Assembly (NCBI GenBank): GCA_963556695.1
Contig: CAUWAG010000012.1
Span: 2,294,001-2,358,000, forward strand
From: Anthostomella pinea
Lineage: Eukaryota > Ascomycota > Sordariomycetes > Xylariales > Xylariaceae
DNA: 64,000 nt
Reading direction: 5' to 3'
Below are positions 46,664-58,279 of the stretch, piece by piece. The notes beneath the pieces are model-generated. The model saw only the letters and a program-made list of their open reading frames with translations. It was not told where the DNA came from and did no database searches. Made by a program: the position numbers and the translations under genes. Numbering within the stretch: the first letter of the stretch is position 1; each line of letters begins with the position of its first letter.

Positions 46664-47070
46664 TCAGTCGTGCACGTAGATGAAAGTGAGGTACCCTGGC
46701 AGCAGCGCAACCATCGCTCCAACCAATGCGATAGCGGGCGCCAGGATCCCCAACATTGCCAGGCTTGTCAGCGTGGCGAATAGGCCTCCAGCAGGCGTGA
46801 AGCCTCCGTACGCGGCTGGCTGAAAGGCCGCAGCAATTGAGCCTGTACCATCGTATGTCAGCAGCGTGTCGCAGAGCACTCGCGAGCGAGTAGTAAATGT
46901 AGAATGGCTTGTTCGTATCTGCGACAACGCCACCCGAGCCAAAGCCCATGCACAGTCCGAGGGTAACAGCGGCCGTGAACAAGATCGCCCACATGACGAG
47001 CGCCCAGTAGACGTCTGCCCTCGGTCTGTCAGTTCTGGCAATGCCACCTGATGGGAGAAAGCGGTATAGG
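46664..47070 (-). pseudogene. Membrane protein gene broken by a frameshift
   Basis: Two overlapping minus-strand frames read as one protein. The first half (ADVYWALVMWAILFTAAVTL, then GFGSGGVVADTNKPFYIYY) is in one frame. The second half (DTLLTYDGTGSIAAAFQP, then GGLFATLTSLAMLGILAPA and a last helix before YLTFIYVHD and TGA) is in another. The switch falls at about 46882-46888, in a CTCGCGAG stretch where loss of one CG dinucleotide would explain it. There is no splice donor and acceptor to bridge the halves. Several hydrophobic helices suggest a small MARVEL-like fungal membrane protein, but the family is not certain. Either a decayed gene or a sequencing/assembly slip. The 5' end is not firmly placed. 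Confidence 0.5.
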
Positions 47071-47465
47071 ACAATGACGGATGGGTCACGGACTAGGATA
47101 CAAGGTACCTTGGAGCCCAACTGGTACCCTTTTGTACCTGATTTGTACCCAACTGGGATGATAGCTACTTCTGGGATGGGGGCACCACCCATCCTTTCTT
47201 TCAATCAAGCAACTTCCAGAATACAGACCAATAGCCACCTATCGTGACCCTGGTCCTTATTCTGGATACCGCTACCACAAGGCACAATAGCGTTATTGTC
47301 TTAATAATAGTCTATCTACTGTTCGTTTGGTAGCAAACCCCCCTTATATGGGGGGTCGGGGCCCCGGGCCCCGATATCCGTGCTGCCCATCATATACTGC
47401 TTACATACACAGGTGGATTCTGCTCACATAAATACTTCAATACAAGTGACCCGCCCTACGACTTC
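47071..47465. other. Intergenic with a G/C hairpin
   Basis: Contains ACCCCCC-TTATAT-GGGGGGT (47337-47356), followed by a GGGGCCCC-type run to 47373. Repeated GGTACC/GTACC and AACTGG words lie at 47103-47155. Confidence 0.5.
47337..47373. repeat. Perfect 7-bp hairpin plus GC palindrome
   Basis: The arms 47337-47343 and 47350-47356 are exact reverse complements around TTATAT. Then CGGGGCCCCGGGCCCCG can fold in several registers. It lies about 95 bp downstream of the minus-strand gene that ends at 47466, so it could act in 3' end formation, or it could be a transposon end. Confidence 0.5.
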
Positions 47466-48362
47466 TTACCTTCGCAGACTACCAGATCTTCCGAGTCCCA
47501 GACCACCAGTCGGTCCACCAGGAGAAGGGCCAGATCTCCCAACTCCCAGACCTGCAGAGGGCAAACTAGCAGATGTCCCCGGTCGAAGAGTACCCGAAGT
47601 GGCTCGTTTACGGAGGCTGTCAGACCTTCCAGGTCGTAACGTCATGCCACCCGAAGTCCCTGGTCTAAGACTATCAGACCTTCCCGGTCGTAGCGCTACG
47701 CTACCCGAACTCCCGGGTCTCGCAGTCGCAGTCTTCTTGGAAGTACCACACTTCTCCCGCGCCTTACCCAGCTGCTCAAAGGTCTCGACCGTGACCTTTC
47801 TAAGCTCCGCCATCTTGGCAGCCGACGTACAGAAGCTCTCAAACTGGCCGATGTTCTCGATGTTGTGCTTCATGTTGTTCAGCTGCACCACGAAGGCGTC
47901 GAAGGTCTCTGCCACGTCGCCCGTCTTGTCAAGCCCCTGGTCGACGCCGTGGTCCCGGCAGATGGCGTCGCCCAGCTCCACAAACGTCTGCTTCTCGAGG
48001 CCCGCACCGTATTTCGTGCGGATCTCCTGGCAGACGTAGTTGATCTGATCCATGCTCGCCAGACGGATAGAAGTGCTAGCCCAGCACTTCTGCAGCGTTG
48101 GCCAGTGCTCCTTGAAGGCTGGTGACCTGCGCTGCGAGGCAGCCCTGTCGAACAGGTACTGCAAGAGGCGCTCACGGCTGGTGGGAGCTTCGAAGCGCGG
48201 ATCGAGCATCCGCTCTAGGAGGAACTGGAGACCTTCAGGGGTGGACGTTCTGCAGTCCGGGCACCGCGATCTAGTGCTTCCCTCGAATGGAAGTTGCGCC
48301 AGAACCGCTTTTGGGACGGTCCCATACCTGGCTGCATCGTGATGGCAAGAGAATCTTGCCAT
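47466..48362 (-). CDS. Orphan protein with Arg-Pro-Gly repeat tail, 298 aa
   Basis: A single exon. The N-terminal two thirds look folded and helical (FLLERMLDPRFEAPTSRERLL, LFDRAASQRRSPAFKEHW, FVVQLNNMKHNIENIGQF). They include a CPDC pair near the start and a leucine-rich segment with ARM/HEAT-like spacing. From about residue 215 a repetitive, disordered tail appears: LRPGRSDSLRPGTSGGM, TLRPGRSDSLRKRATSG, TLRPGTSASL. The DNA of the tail shows the same roughly 50-bp periodicity. There is no signal peptide or membrane segment. I do not recognise the family. Intact frame length and codon choice support a real gene. Confidence 0.6.
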   Translation of the reverse strand: MARFSCHHDAARYGTVPKAVLAQLPFEGSTRSRCPDCRTSTPEGLQFLLERMLDPRFEAPTSRERLLQYLFDRAASQRRSPAFKEHWPTLQKCWASTSIRLASMDQINYVCQEIRTKYGAGLEKQTFVELGDAICRDHGVDQGLDKTGDVAETFDAFVVQLNNMKHNIENIGQFESFCTSAAKMAELRKVTVETFEQLGKAREKCGTSKKTATARPGSSGSVALRPGRSDSLRPGTSGGMTLRPGRSDSLRKRATSGTLRPGTSASLPSAGLGVGRSGPSPGGPTGGLGLGRSGSLRR

Positions 48363-50128
48363 TGTTAGCTTCTACGTGACTTACCACTGATTAAATGTGT
48401 ACCGCGATACTTGTTCGGCCGCAGTTTGTTGTCTCTATGCAGAACCAGAAGCAGTTACAGAGACGACGTCTTCGGTGCTGCCTATTATATACCCAGTAGT
48501 GAGGACAGCCCGCCCTCTCCATGGTTAGAAGCAAGAACATGGATTCCTGACAAAGGCCATCCATCACCAGGCTGAATACAAAGCATCCGCACAACAATAC
48601 TATACTGATTTACACACAAAGGTACGCTTTGTGTCGCCGACACCTTGTCGTACTAGGTACATTCGTCCCAGTGGCGCATGTGATGAGTTAGGTGCGCACG
48701 TTTACCTGACCTATTGTGACTGGAACAAAGCGTCTCTTTCTCCATGCCTTGTGGTGGCGTAGGTTGTCTGTGGGCTAGTGATGGAGTCAGTCGGCGCCCA
48801 AATGTCCTATTTGTGTCCTTGGTATTGGTGCGTAAGCTCGTCAAAGTGCACGAGGGCACCAAGAAGATGGCTACGCAGATGTCGTACTACACCGAACTCT
48901 CATAAGTCTCCGTACACCACCCGTCCAGAAGACAGTGGTATACTTATTGAATTGGAATAAACACTGAAGTAAGCATGGGAAGTAGCGCATCCAACGAAAG
49001 CTGCTTATTCATGTGTGCTTATTCTAGTATTTTGTAGAATTCCACGGGTGAGCTGAGATTTTATCAATATGAGGGCACGGAGACTTATGAGGGCTGAGTG
49101 TAGCAATACAGGCCATGTTTAACTGCAGGTCCTGCCTTATCGTCGTTCGCGAGATGGCCTTCGAGTCGAGCGAACTGGGCTCTGCATGCGCGACAGGAAG
49201 AATATGGTCATCACAGAGGGCGCGATCACCACAGAGGGCACCGTCATCGTCTAGATAGGTAGGTAGGCAGTAGAGTATTGTGTATTCCCTTGACAGAAAG
49301 ACGCAGCCATAAGCAGCGTCATCTCACAAGCGGGACCAACGAAATAGACAAGGCAGGCGTAGCACAGCACAATCCAACGCAGTCACCAATACACCCACTA
49401 ATACACCAACTAATACACCCACTAATACACCGACAACAAATCCATGGATGCGCATGTCAAACAGAGGCGATCACCAACACACATCACAGAAGCAAGCAAA
49501 GTATGTACCGACGACCCCGTCCCCCATCCCCATGTCGGCCGCCTACCTCCCTACCCACCCGCGCAAGGCAGGCAGGCAGGCAGATAGCAGGACCAAGAGG
49601 ATGGGAGGGCAAATGGTCAATTCGCAATGAAGCCGAACCAACCCATGCCCACGCCCAATAAGTTTCCCTCCACAGGTCGTCGGCGCCGTGTCATAGGAAA
49701 AAAAGGAGACACATTCAATGTACCGCATGGATTACAGAGCTTCAAGGAATGATCTCGCCTTGTGCTCCACCTTGCCGCGCGGATAGAAAGAAAAGATTTC
49801 CTTGTGTTTAATGAGCAGACGCTGGGGAGGGGAGAACGAGCAATGGGCCGTAAATTACCGGAGGGCATGGATCAGATATAAAGGCAGCTGTCAGAAAACT
49901 CAATGTTGCATGGTCTTGGGAAGAAGGCCAGCCAGCGAAACCCAAATCGAAGAAAATGCAACCGTACAGAGTAGATGGGGGCGAACGGAGCTTGTGTCTT
50001 CTTCATGTTCTCGTCATGAGAGTAAACCTAAGCATCGTAGATGTCAGCATGGGGTATCGTACATTATCCTCTGTCATCTCCGCCGGCCATCTTGCCGGGC
50101 TAGGGAAGTTCGCGCAGGGTGACTACTC
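48363..50128. other. Intergenic with minisatellite
   Basis: About 1.8 kb without a supported gene. A 12-bp minisatellite lies at 49387-49434. The right side is the 3' region of the NUP37 gene. Confidence 0.55.
49387..49434. repeat. 12-bp minisatellite, four units
   Basis: Four units in exact register: CAATACACCCAC, TAATACACCAAC, TAATACACCCAC and TAATACACCGAC. Confidence 0.85.
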
Positions 50129-52402
50129 CTAGGAGTCAAAGATGACCTTCTTACGGCCTCCCTCTCTCCCGCCATCCAAGGCTTCCAGCTCGTGGTCGAT
50201 TTCCATGATATCCAGCATCTCAACCTCGACATCTCTCTCGTAATCTTCATACTGCTGCTCGACATACTGCTGCTCGACGTCGGCGGCAGCGTCCAAATTG
50301 TCGGTGAACGCAAATCCGCTCCTGGGTCTGGCCGGTAGAGGAACTGGCGTCTGCTCTGCCTCCGTTTCCATGGCACTCTCTTCCGCCGGTTGGTCGAACA
50401 TTCCCTCCACTGATGGTCTTGAGAGTTTTCTCCGGGGACCGACGGACAGGTTGTAGGCAACACTACCAGGTTGTTCCGGGCGCGGGTGCACAATGATGGC
50501 GCTGCTCTCCCTTGCTCGTTCGCTTAACCTCTTTCGTCGGCCAATGACACCGCCGATTCTCGTACCGACGACAGCTTCGCTCTCTCGTACCACAACCAGC
50601 CGACTCTCGCCACATACCAGAACCTCAACAGGCAAGTCCTCGCTGCCCGATAGACTCTGACCGCCATTCTCAGCGAAGCGGACAATGGCGCGAACGCCAG
50701 TACAGCGTTCGCCCATCAGTCCGACGGTCAAATCGCTCAGGCGAACCATGCGCGTGGGCTGGGCTCCACTGAAGAGATTTACGCCACCACCGGCACCTTT
50801 GCGTTTCTGTGCGTCCCAGAATTTGAGCAAGCCAGAAATGACAAACACATGCTCATGTCCACCAATCCAAAGTGTGACACTCTCGTCTGATGTGGTAGTT
50901 GCACTAGCTGGGAGCGGGGTAACGTCAATGCCTCCCTTCACCGATGCTAGGCGTTCGGGACCGTAGGATGTCGTCGTCATGGCGTCGCGTCTCGAATGGG
51001 GCGTCATAGGCACGAAATCGGCACTGCCGCCAGAAGCCCGCTGCGAGGCAGGATTTCGTAAGGGACTCGTGCCTTCCACATGTCCACCCACGCTGAACTC
51101 GGTGAGGGCGTCTCCACGAATACCAGATCCGAGTTTGCCAAATAGAGCAGGGCCTAGGGGAGACACACCATCGATATCCCAGATTCCCCACTGGCCATCA
51201 GCAAGAAGCACCATCACCGCACGACCGTGGGCTACCCATGATGCTGCAAGTATGGGCTTTCTCGAGGACGACGGTCGGGCAAAAGGTGGATAAAGAGATA
51301 TGATCCAAGATCCCTGTGATGGAAAAGGACCCTCGGAGAGGTCGTCGGGAGGCATGGAAGCAATGGTATAGTCGTAGATACGCACCGCATCTGGCGATGC
51401 ATTGCAGAGGAGTTGTGTGGATTGTGTCGGGTTAAAAGAGACAGAGGTCAAGGGCTTGGGTAGGTATTCGGTTTGAAAGGGCTCGGTACGTCGGCTGGGT
51501 TTGGTGGAGAACTCCAGGGGCACATCCCATAGTCGCAGAGTGCCTGAAGCTTCTCGCGAGTGTGAAGCCACGACGACGTGTGGCAATGCTCGGGAAGCAG
51601 ACCGTGACCGATCCGTCGACTTGCTTCGATCGGATGCCGTCTTCGGCCTAATAAGCGTCATGGCCAGGCCGTCACTGGGCTTCTCTTGACCTGTCAACAA
51701 GGTCATGGTCTCTCCCCATTTTCCATTGCCTGCCTTTCCAGCCAGCAGCGACTCCTGCAGCTCCTCTCGCGCCTTGCTCAAAGGTGATGGCGGTACAATT
51801 GGTAAAGTGACTAGGAACAATTCGCGCGTGGCGCAAGACGCAGCGAAGACGATCTTCTCCTTAAGAATTTCGGTGCCTTCGAATGCCGCGTCCGCAGCCA
51901 AACAAGGGCTTAGGGGAAGTATGGCAACGTGGAAGACGGCGGTGCCGAATTCGAGGTCGAGTGTCTGCGTGGTTTCCGGGTATGTGGCATCTTCGTCAAG
52001 GAAGTTCTCGAATTGTGGCATGTCAACATACGAACCACCAGCTCCCGCGGCGACGTGCTCCTCTTCATCGTCGGAATCGATGATCATGACGGCATCCTGT
52101 GGAGGCTGGCCATTCTGTTTGCCCTTGTGGCCCTTCTCGGCCTCTTCCGTAACCTGAGGCTTGAATCGGCGGCCACCGCGCCATACTATGGTGATGCCAT
52201 TCTCATGGCCGTACATGAGGATGGTGGCACCCTGAGGTGAGAGGATCGGGTAGGTTTGGACGGTGTGGATGCGGCGAGGGAGGTTGTACCTGTAGACACA
52301 GAGTCAGCATGACGAGCCTTCGTTCAGTTGTAGCTTGTGGTCATACGTGTACTGTGTGTTCTGCGCAGTGCGACGAATGCGAGGTGCAGTATTCGGAGCC
52401 AT
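50129..52402 (-). CDS. nup37: Nucleoporin NUP37 (WD40-type)
   Basis: Two exons, 52347-52402 and 50129-52289 (intron GTATGA..CAG, 57 bp), encode 738 aa. The first exon supplies MAPNTAPRIRRTAQN, and the spliced product continues YNLPRRIHTVQTYPILSPQG and MYGHENGITIVWRGGRRFK, the characteristic start of fungal NUP37. Blade-like WD segments follow (ASGTLRLWDVP, ADGQWGIWDIDG, GLLKFWDAQ). A disordered, acidic Ser-rich linker and C-terminal extension end in EIDHELEALDGG. NUP37 is a beta-propeller of the Y-complex (Nup107-160/Nup84 complex) of the nuclear pore and contacts Nup120. The 738-aa size, long for NUP37 of animals, is usual for filamentous fungi, whose protein has such an extension. Confidence 0.78.
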
Positions 52403-54935
52403 CGCGGGAGCTTCCAAAGATTGAGATGAAGCTCAGCTGCAGCCGAATGGACGGAGAATATTGGACAGAAGGGCAGAAGGGCAGAAGGGCAGAAGGGCAG
52501 AAGGGCAGAAGGGCAGAAGGGCAGAGGTCGGTAATTGATCAGATTTCCGGCATCATGTACGAACTGGGCTTCGATAAGGTTAGGTATTGGACCAGATATC
52601 GAAAGAAGAGAAGGCAATTGAAGATGTGTTGCCGTTGTTGTTCGCAAGAATTATTGTGGGCTGGTTTCACAGGAATGACAGCAGTCGCGCCGGTCTTGGT
52701 GACGCGACAATCTTTCAAGGGAGGGCTGTCAAAATCTCGAGGTCACGTGACTTCACAAACATCCCGGCCGCACCTGGGCAGCTGGGCTGCAATGCTGCCA
52801 GGTGCTCAGCAGCAACTCCATGACCACAGTGTTTGTCTAAGGTAACACCTTACCCTCATATTTATTTCAATGTGACCTTCACGTATGCCATTTATGTATA
52901 TATGTGCCTTTCAAACCGCTCCTACTGAACTCGAAAGACTCAATAGATCCAAGCGTTCTCGCAATGCTCTCCCATCATCCAAGCTGCATATGCGGTAATA
53001 TGACGCCAGTGCATGCCTATCTACTCTTTCCCGACTTGACATATTAATAAATGCACCTCACAAGTAAGTAGGATTGAATACTTGAAACGGCATGGCCGAC
53101 AATACAACAGGAGGAATCAGAGGCGTCAATTAAGCATCGCCCCCAGGAACGATTCCTTCCACTCCTCCCAAACCGGTCGTGATGGTACAGGAATCACTCC
53201 GAATCAGGCAGCTTCTATACACCCTAATGAACACCAGCATTACAGATCGCACGTCTGTTTATTACTCGCAAGCTGCTAGTCTGATCTATTCCGCTGGTCT
53301 ATCTTGCATCATACGCCATGTAGGAGTTTGGTTTACCCTACCTGGTAAGCCAGAAGGGACAGGAGGAGAATGGAAGTAGGAAATACCCGCAGGCGCAACA
53401 TCTACAGCTTCACCAATCTCCAAGACCAAAAATCTCTAGACTTTCAAGAACTACACTCTCATCAGTCCTCAAGTGCGGAACTCAATGTTCAACAAGCCAA
53501 AGGGCCAAACCAATATATCCAATAGACCCAGTACCGGTACCAATCCGGTCCGTCTGCTCGAACCGCAATGTTCAAACCCACCCACACCTCCCGTTTCAAG
53601 ACCGACGATCACCAACGTCATACCCAGCAACCCAGTTTCCAATTGCCCAGAACCCAATCCACCCCAAACCGTCCCGTCCGTCTCCCCAATCCATCTCGCC
53701 CGCTCCGTCAACCCATACACAGAGAGGCCCAACCCAAACCCATCGCGATGCCCAACCCCAAGCCCAAGCACAAGCCCAAAAACCAGGCACGCGAAGGACC
53801 CCTACCAAATCCGGTGCGGGGGATCACAAGCATCCATCACGCCGCCGCCCAAGACGAACGGTAAATCATGCCTGGTCCCCATGATCTGTTCCGCCAAGGT
53901 GCGCATACTCATACACAGGGACTTCTCATCATCCACGATATGCTGTCACACACATGGACATAGATGGGTTAGTATCACAGGTATGGATAGAGATACCATG
54001 CTGGCGAGCCTACACGAGTCAAGACGACGCCTGAGCTCTATACCGTAAGGTAGGTAGGTAGTATACAAACATAATGAGTGGGCGCTGGTAGTTTTGCAAT
54101 ATACTCAGCTGAAAACATCCAGGAAGCTTAACTGAAGGCTGGCGATACAGCCCAGCCATGACATCACCGACGGTTGGTCTTAGTAACTTGGCACCGAACG
54201 GCAAGACTAGGCATCGGTTACCATGGAATTACACGCGAATGCCCCATCAAACTCCCTGATTTACATCCATAATAGACTGTCCACTTCGAAAAACGGCAGT
54301 CGTGGTAGGGAGCACAGCCTGAGCTAGCAGTCAAATGAGGTAACAGTCACAGCGAAGCACGGGCACATGTGATGCACAAGAGCGTATGAACAAAAGTGAT
54401 CCATCACTTGGATTACCTGAATAATATACAGCAAAGTCCCCTGATCTGTAATATGCCTGGTATTATTTCGGAATTCTTCGCGAGCAAGCCAACTTGGTAT
54501 CTCTGCCTCTCATCCCGGAAGACCAATGGCAAAACTGTTTCGCTGTCCTCTATTATCGCACTCATGCGAACGAGTGATCGTTATCCATGATCGCTCATTC
54601 CATGCTTCCACCCATCCCACAAGGCCTGATCCTCTGTAGACTTCGTGAGAAATGTCGACTGGTGTGTGTATGAGCTGGTGCCTCACCACAAACAGCTCTG
54701 ATGTCAAGAAAGGAGAGAGACGATGCGAGCAGTTTAGCCCAGTGGTCGAAACCCGCGGCCACGGACCGTGGCTACCAAGATACTGGTTCCATACACCCCA
54801 TACAAGTAACGCCAGAAGATCGTCATGATCGATCATCCAATGTTAGAAGTGACCACCGTGAAACGCCGTCGATGCCGATAGAGAAAGGAGGTACAAGCGG
54901 AAGTCGTTCATCGTAATAGCTGCGATGGGGATTTC
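52403..54935. other. Intergenic between NUP37 and the WSC gene
   Basis: About 2.5 kb. A 191-codon plus-strand frame at 53473-54048 is a Pro/Asn/Ser low-complexity reading of an AC-rich stretch and is not called. Otherwise nothing apart from the microsatellite. Confidence 0.5.
52466..52521. repeat. 8-bp microsatellite, seven copies of CAGAAGGG
   Basis: Seven exact copies plus a partial one, 64 bp upstream of the NUP37 ATG, so likely in its leader or promoter (CCCTTCTG on the coding strand). Confidence 0.9.
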
Positions 54936-55934
54936 TCACGCATTGGTTACCTAGAGAAGCAACGTCAGTCAGGGATATCTCAGTGGGACAACTTTGATGA
55001 CATACCCTCAGAATTCTGCGCGAGTAATCTTGGTTGTCGGCGATACTGCCGTCGCTTCCTCTTCGGTTCATGACGGGGTCCATGCGAGAGTCCGCCATGG
55101 AGAGTCCGCCACTACTGCTGGGGGGCTTACCACCGCTGATGAAGGCGTTGACAGCAGCATTCCGTCTGTGCTCCTCCTCGAGCTCCGAGTTTCGCTTGCG
55201 GCGCATCCAGAAGAACATTCCACCAGCAATGGCGGCGATAACCACAACTCCAACGACAACACCAGCGGCGATACCAGCCGTGTTAGTTTTACTACCGCTG
55301 CTCTTGCTGTTCGAGTCGGTTTCGGGCTCTGATGACGCTGTGACAGTCTGTACGGTATCTGCAGAAGATTAGCATGCGGTTTAAAGATCAATTAGTAGGA
55401 CAAATCCATACCCGCCGTGGAAGAGGCTGCAGTGGTTGCAGAAGTTGTCTGGGCTGCTGAGGTTGTTGAGCTACTGGATACCGCGGCGTCTGCCACAGCC
55501 ACAAGCAAGCCGGTGTTGTAGACAGTCCAGGTGCCAAGGCCACCGCCTGTTAACACAGTTAGTAATTAATTCCTTGGGACAGCTGGCAGCAAAGGTTGCA
55601 TACAGGCTTGAGTATCATAGCCAGGGCATGGCTCATTACACTTTGAGTCGTCGACCAAGGCGCTTTTGGGCGGGTATGAGTCGCCGCAAAAGCATGAATC
55701 TGCGTATGTCGCGGCCACAGCGTGCTTCTTTTCGTCTCTGCATACTTTTACGCATGCGCCTTGGGAGTTGAAATCCGGCTTGCTGTCGAATTTAAGAGGA
55801 CCGATATCTGAGTAGCATCCGTGAACAGTGTCCGAGCCTAGTGTCGGGGTTTGGGCAGCGACCTCGAGGTTGTCGGCGAAAGCGAATGTGGCTAATGCCA
55901 GGATCGCGGCGGCGGTGACACGTCGAAACGACAT
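54936..55934 (-). CDS. WSC-domain cell-wall stress sensor
   Basis: Four exons (55604-55934, 55412-55546, 55006-55358, 54936-54950) encode 277 aa. There is a signal peptide at 1-20 (MSFRRVTAAAILALATFAFA). A Cys-rich WSC domain covers about 36-125, from VHGCYSDIGPL through SCFCGDSYPP and ACGGLGTWTVYN, completed across intron 1. Then come a short Ser/Thr-rich stalk (VSSSSTTSAAQTTSATTAAS), one membrane helix (GIAAGVVVGVVVIAAIAGGM) and a basic cytoplasmic tail ending RRILR-VTNA, the last four codons in a 15-bp exon. Family members sense wall stress and signal to Rho1 and Pkc1. The tiny final exon and the conserved end make the splicing convincing. Confidence 0.9.
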
Positions 55935-58279
55935 GGTGTTGACGTGATGAACGAATGAAATAGCAAATGTACTTTATGAGGACGAATGGTCCGCTGCTCT
56001 CAACCCGATCAACGACTCGAGAGTTTGTAGTAATTATGATTTGTACTGAAGATAGGGATCTCCGCTAGGGAGCTGGACGTATTGATGGCGACTGGGGAAG
56101 CCGATTGCGAAGACCAACGCTGGCTCGGGCTGTCAACTTCGGGATCAATCGGTCAGTCCTGTAAATGGAGGCCCAAGTCCTTTAATGAGGTTGGTGGATG
56201 ACCTGGGTGACGTTGGTTTGCACGTTCCCTTGTTCCACCTTGTCGATTGGAAAAGGCTCGGGTCACGGCGTCAAAGAACCGTTACGGCGAAACAATAGGC
56301 GACGTGGTGAATGACTTGGTCGTGGTTCCTTGTCCTTTTCTTGGACCTTGATTGCCTTGTCGCAGACCAGTGAATCACTGGAGAGTTGTCGAGTTGTCGA
56401 GTATGAGTCACGGCGTTCGGGATCGAGGGTTCGGGACAATGGTCGATCGGAATCGTGGAGAATGTCTTGTTGGGTGGTTGGTCGGTTGGTCGGTCACCCT
56501 TTGGCTGGCTTCGGACTTTGTTGACTTTGTTGCTGACTGGGCGGACTGGTCGGGTGAGTCCAATGGCTAATCGATGTACGGCGCCGCTGTTGCTAGACAA
56601 CGACAAACCAGAAAAGCCAGAGCACACACTGAACCAGAACGAGGGACGTGTCGAGAGATCAGAGAGCCAGATACCAGACGAGGAGTGGTGAGTGAAACGA
56701 GTGGACTGCTCTCGGTGCGAGCGAAGGAGCGTGTTTGGCCGGTGGTGTGGGAATGGGGTTGTTTTTGCTGGAAGGGGCGGAGGCGGGAGGGAGAGGGAAA
56801 GGAGGATGTGCGAAATGAGCAGGTCGGATCCAGATGGCCTGGGCTGCGTGGATCTGGGCACCTGCAGGCAGCACCGCTGGAGCCACGGATTGGCGGACTG
56901 GCAAGACTGGCGGGCGCTGTGGGTTGCTGGCTCTGCTGTCTTTTGCTGGTGTTCAGCGCTCGTCAGTGGCCAGACGGCCTGAAGGAGCCCACTATTCCCA
57001 CTCAACGTCCGGGGGTAGCGGATGCCACAGTGGGTAAGTCTAGCTGCATGTGGGCCGTGCCTTTACCGCAAGAAGCATCGCAAGCGACAGGTTGGGAAAT
57101 TGCACTGGACAAGGGACAAGGGACAAAGGAGCGAGGAGTGGTTTGCCCTTTTTCTCTTCCCAGACTGCCAGACATCTATCAGGAATCAACACAGTGATAC
57201 CGTAGGTATCATCAGCATCAATCTGTCTGACTCGGACAAGAGCGGTATCGCATGTTCTTGTTGTAAAAACACGCGGCAAGCAGTAGTTGGATCTGCCCCT
57301 GAAGATGTGTTGCAGCCCAGCAGCCGAATTGGGGATAGCTGTCATCCCTCGCTGCCACACCTGCACAGTGCACGCCCCCTTGCCGTATCGCGGTGGGCTA
57401 TCAGCCAATGAGGAGCCATAAATAGGATGGCCCCATCCTCTGCCGTCGGGTGATTGGCTGTTGGATCGAGTCGCCGGCAAACAATCCCGCCGCCCAGAAG
57501 CATCACGAACACCGGTACAGCCACGTAAACAGCATTCCATGAAGACAGTCGTCGTCAATTCAGCCGTCTTCCAACCTCACGTTGATGTTGATTTGCGCAC
57601 GATTCCTCACTCACTTTCCCGTCACCTTAAGTACCTAAGTAGTGGCACGATACTGGCCGCGGGGACATGAGCTAATGAGGCCTCAGACATGACCGTAACT
57701 GAGACCGAGACCACCTGCAATGAGGTGCCTCTGCCCTCTGCCCTCTGCCCATTGCGTGGCCCCCAAACGCATTGCGGGAGATATTGATCCGTAAAGGTAT
57801 GACCCTGTACACGCGTGAGACCCTGATGTTCAACCTCCAGTATTTTCACAGTCCAGACCATCTCTGCCGCATCTCGGTAATGCCTGGAGATAATCGATTG
57901 AATGATCTGCAACTTGTTGAAATCCCTTCATTCGTTTGGTAGTAGTTCAATGCGCGCCGTGTCACTTCATCCGCAGACCATCTCGGGCTCGCCAAACAAC
58001 TGCCCAGCCCCATCACGGATATTTCTCTTCTACGGAGTCCAAAGCCACCGTATCATCGCTCCGTGAAGACTAACGTTGCAGTTGCACTTATGGTATTACG
58101 ATGTGCACTGATTATGCACGCCCACCTCGCGCGACCACCGATGAGCTAGCTGCCAAGGCGGATTCGAAACAAGAAACACCGCACTAGGGGGTGGGAGGGC
58201 AGGAGGGAAGCAATCAAGAGCCTGCGGACAATCAATTGCTTCTTCTCCAACGAGACTACAGATTGACTGATCACTTGAA
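55935..58279. other. Intergenic, promoter side of the WSC gene
   Basis: About 2.3 kb. Long frames on both strands at 56271-57197 lack domains and look like read-through of the long leader of the WSC gene, with simple repeats (GGTTGGTCGG, GTTGTCGA). CCAAT-like boxes and a CATAAATA element lie at 57390-57460, but no gene follows. Confidence 0.45.

Noticed and set aside
53473..54048. 191-codon Pro/Asn/Ser-rich frame
   Set aside because: Low-complexity reading of AC-rich DNA, with a shadow frame on the other strand; no domain or conserved motif.
56271..57197. Long overlapping frames on both strands upstream of the WSC gene
   Set aside because: Composition and simple repeats suggest a GC-moderate leader/promoter region; neither frame shows domains.
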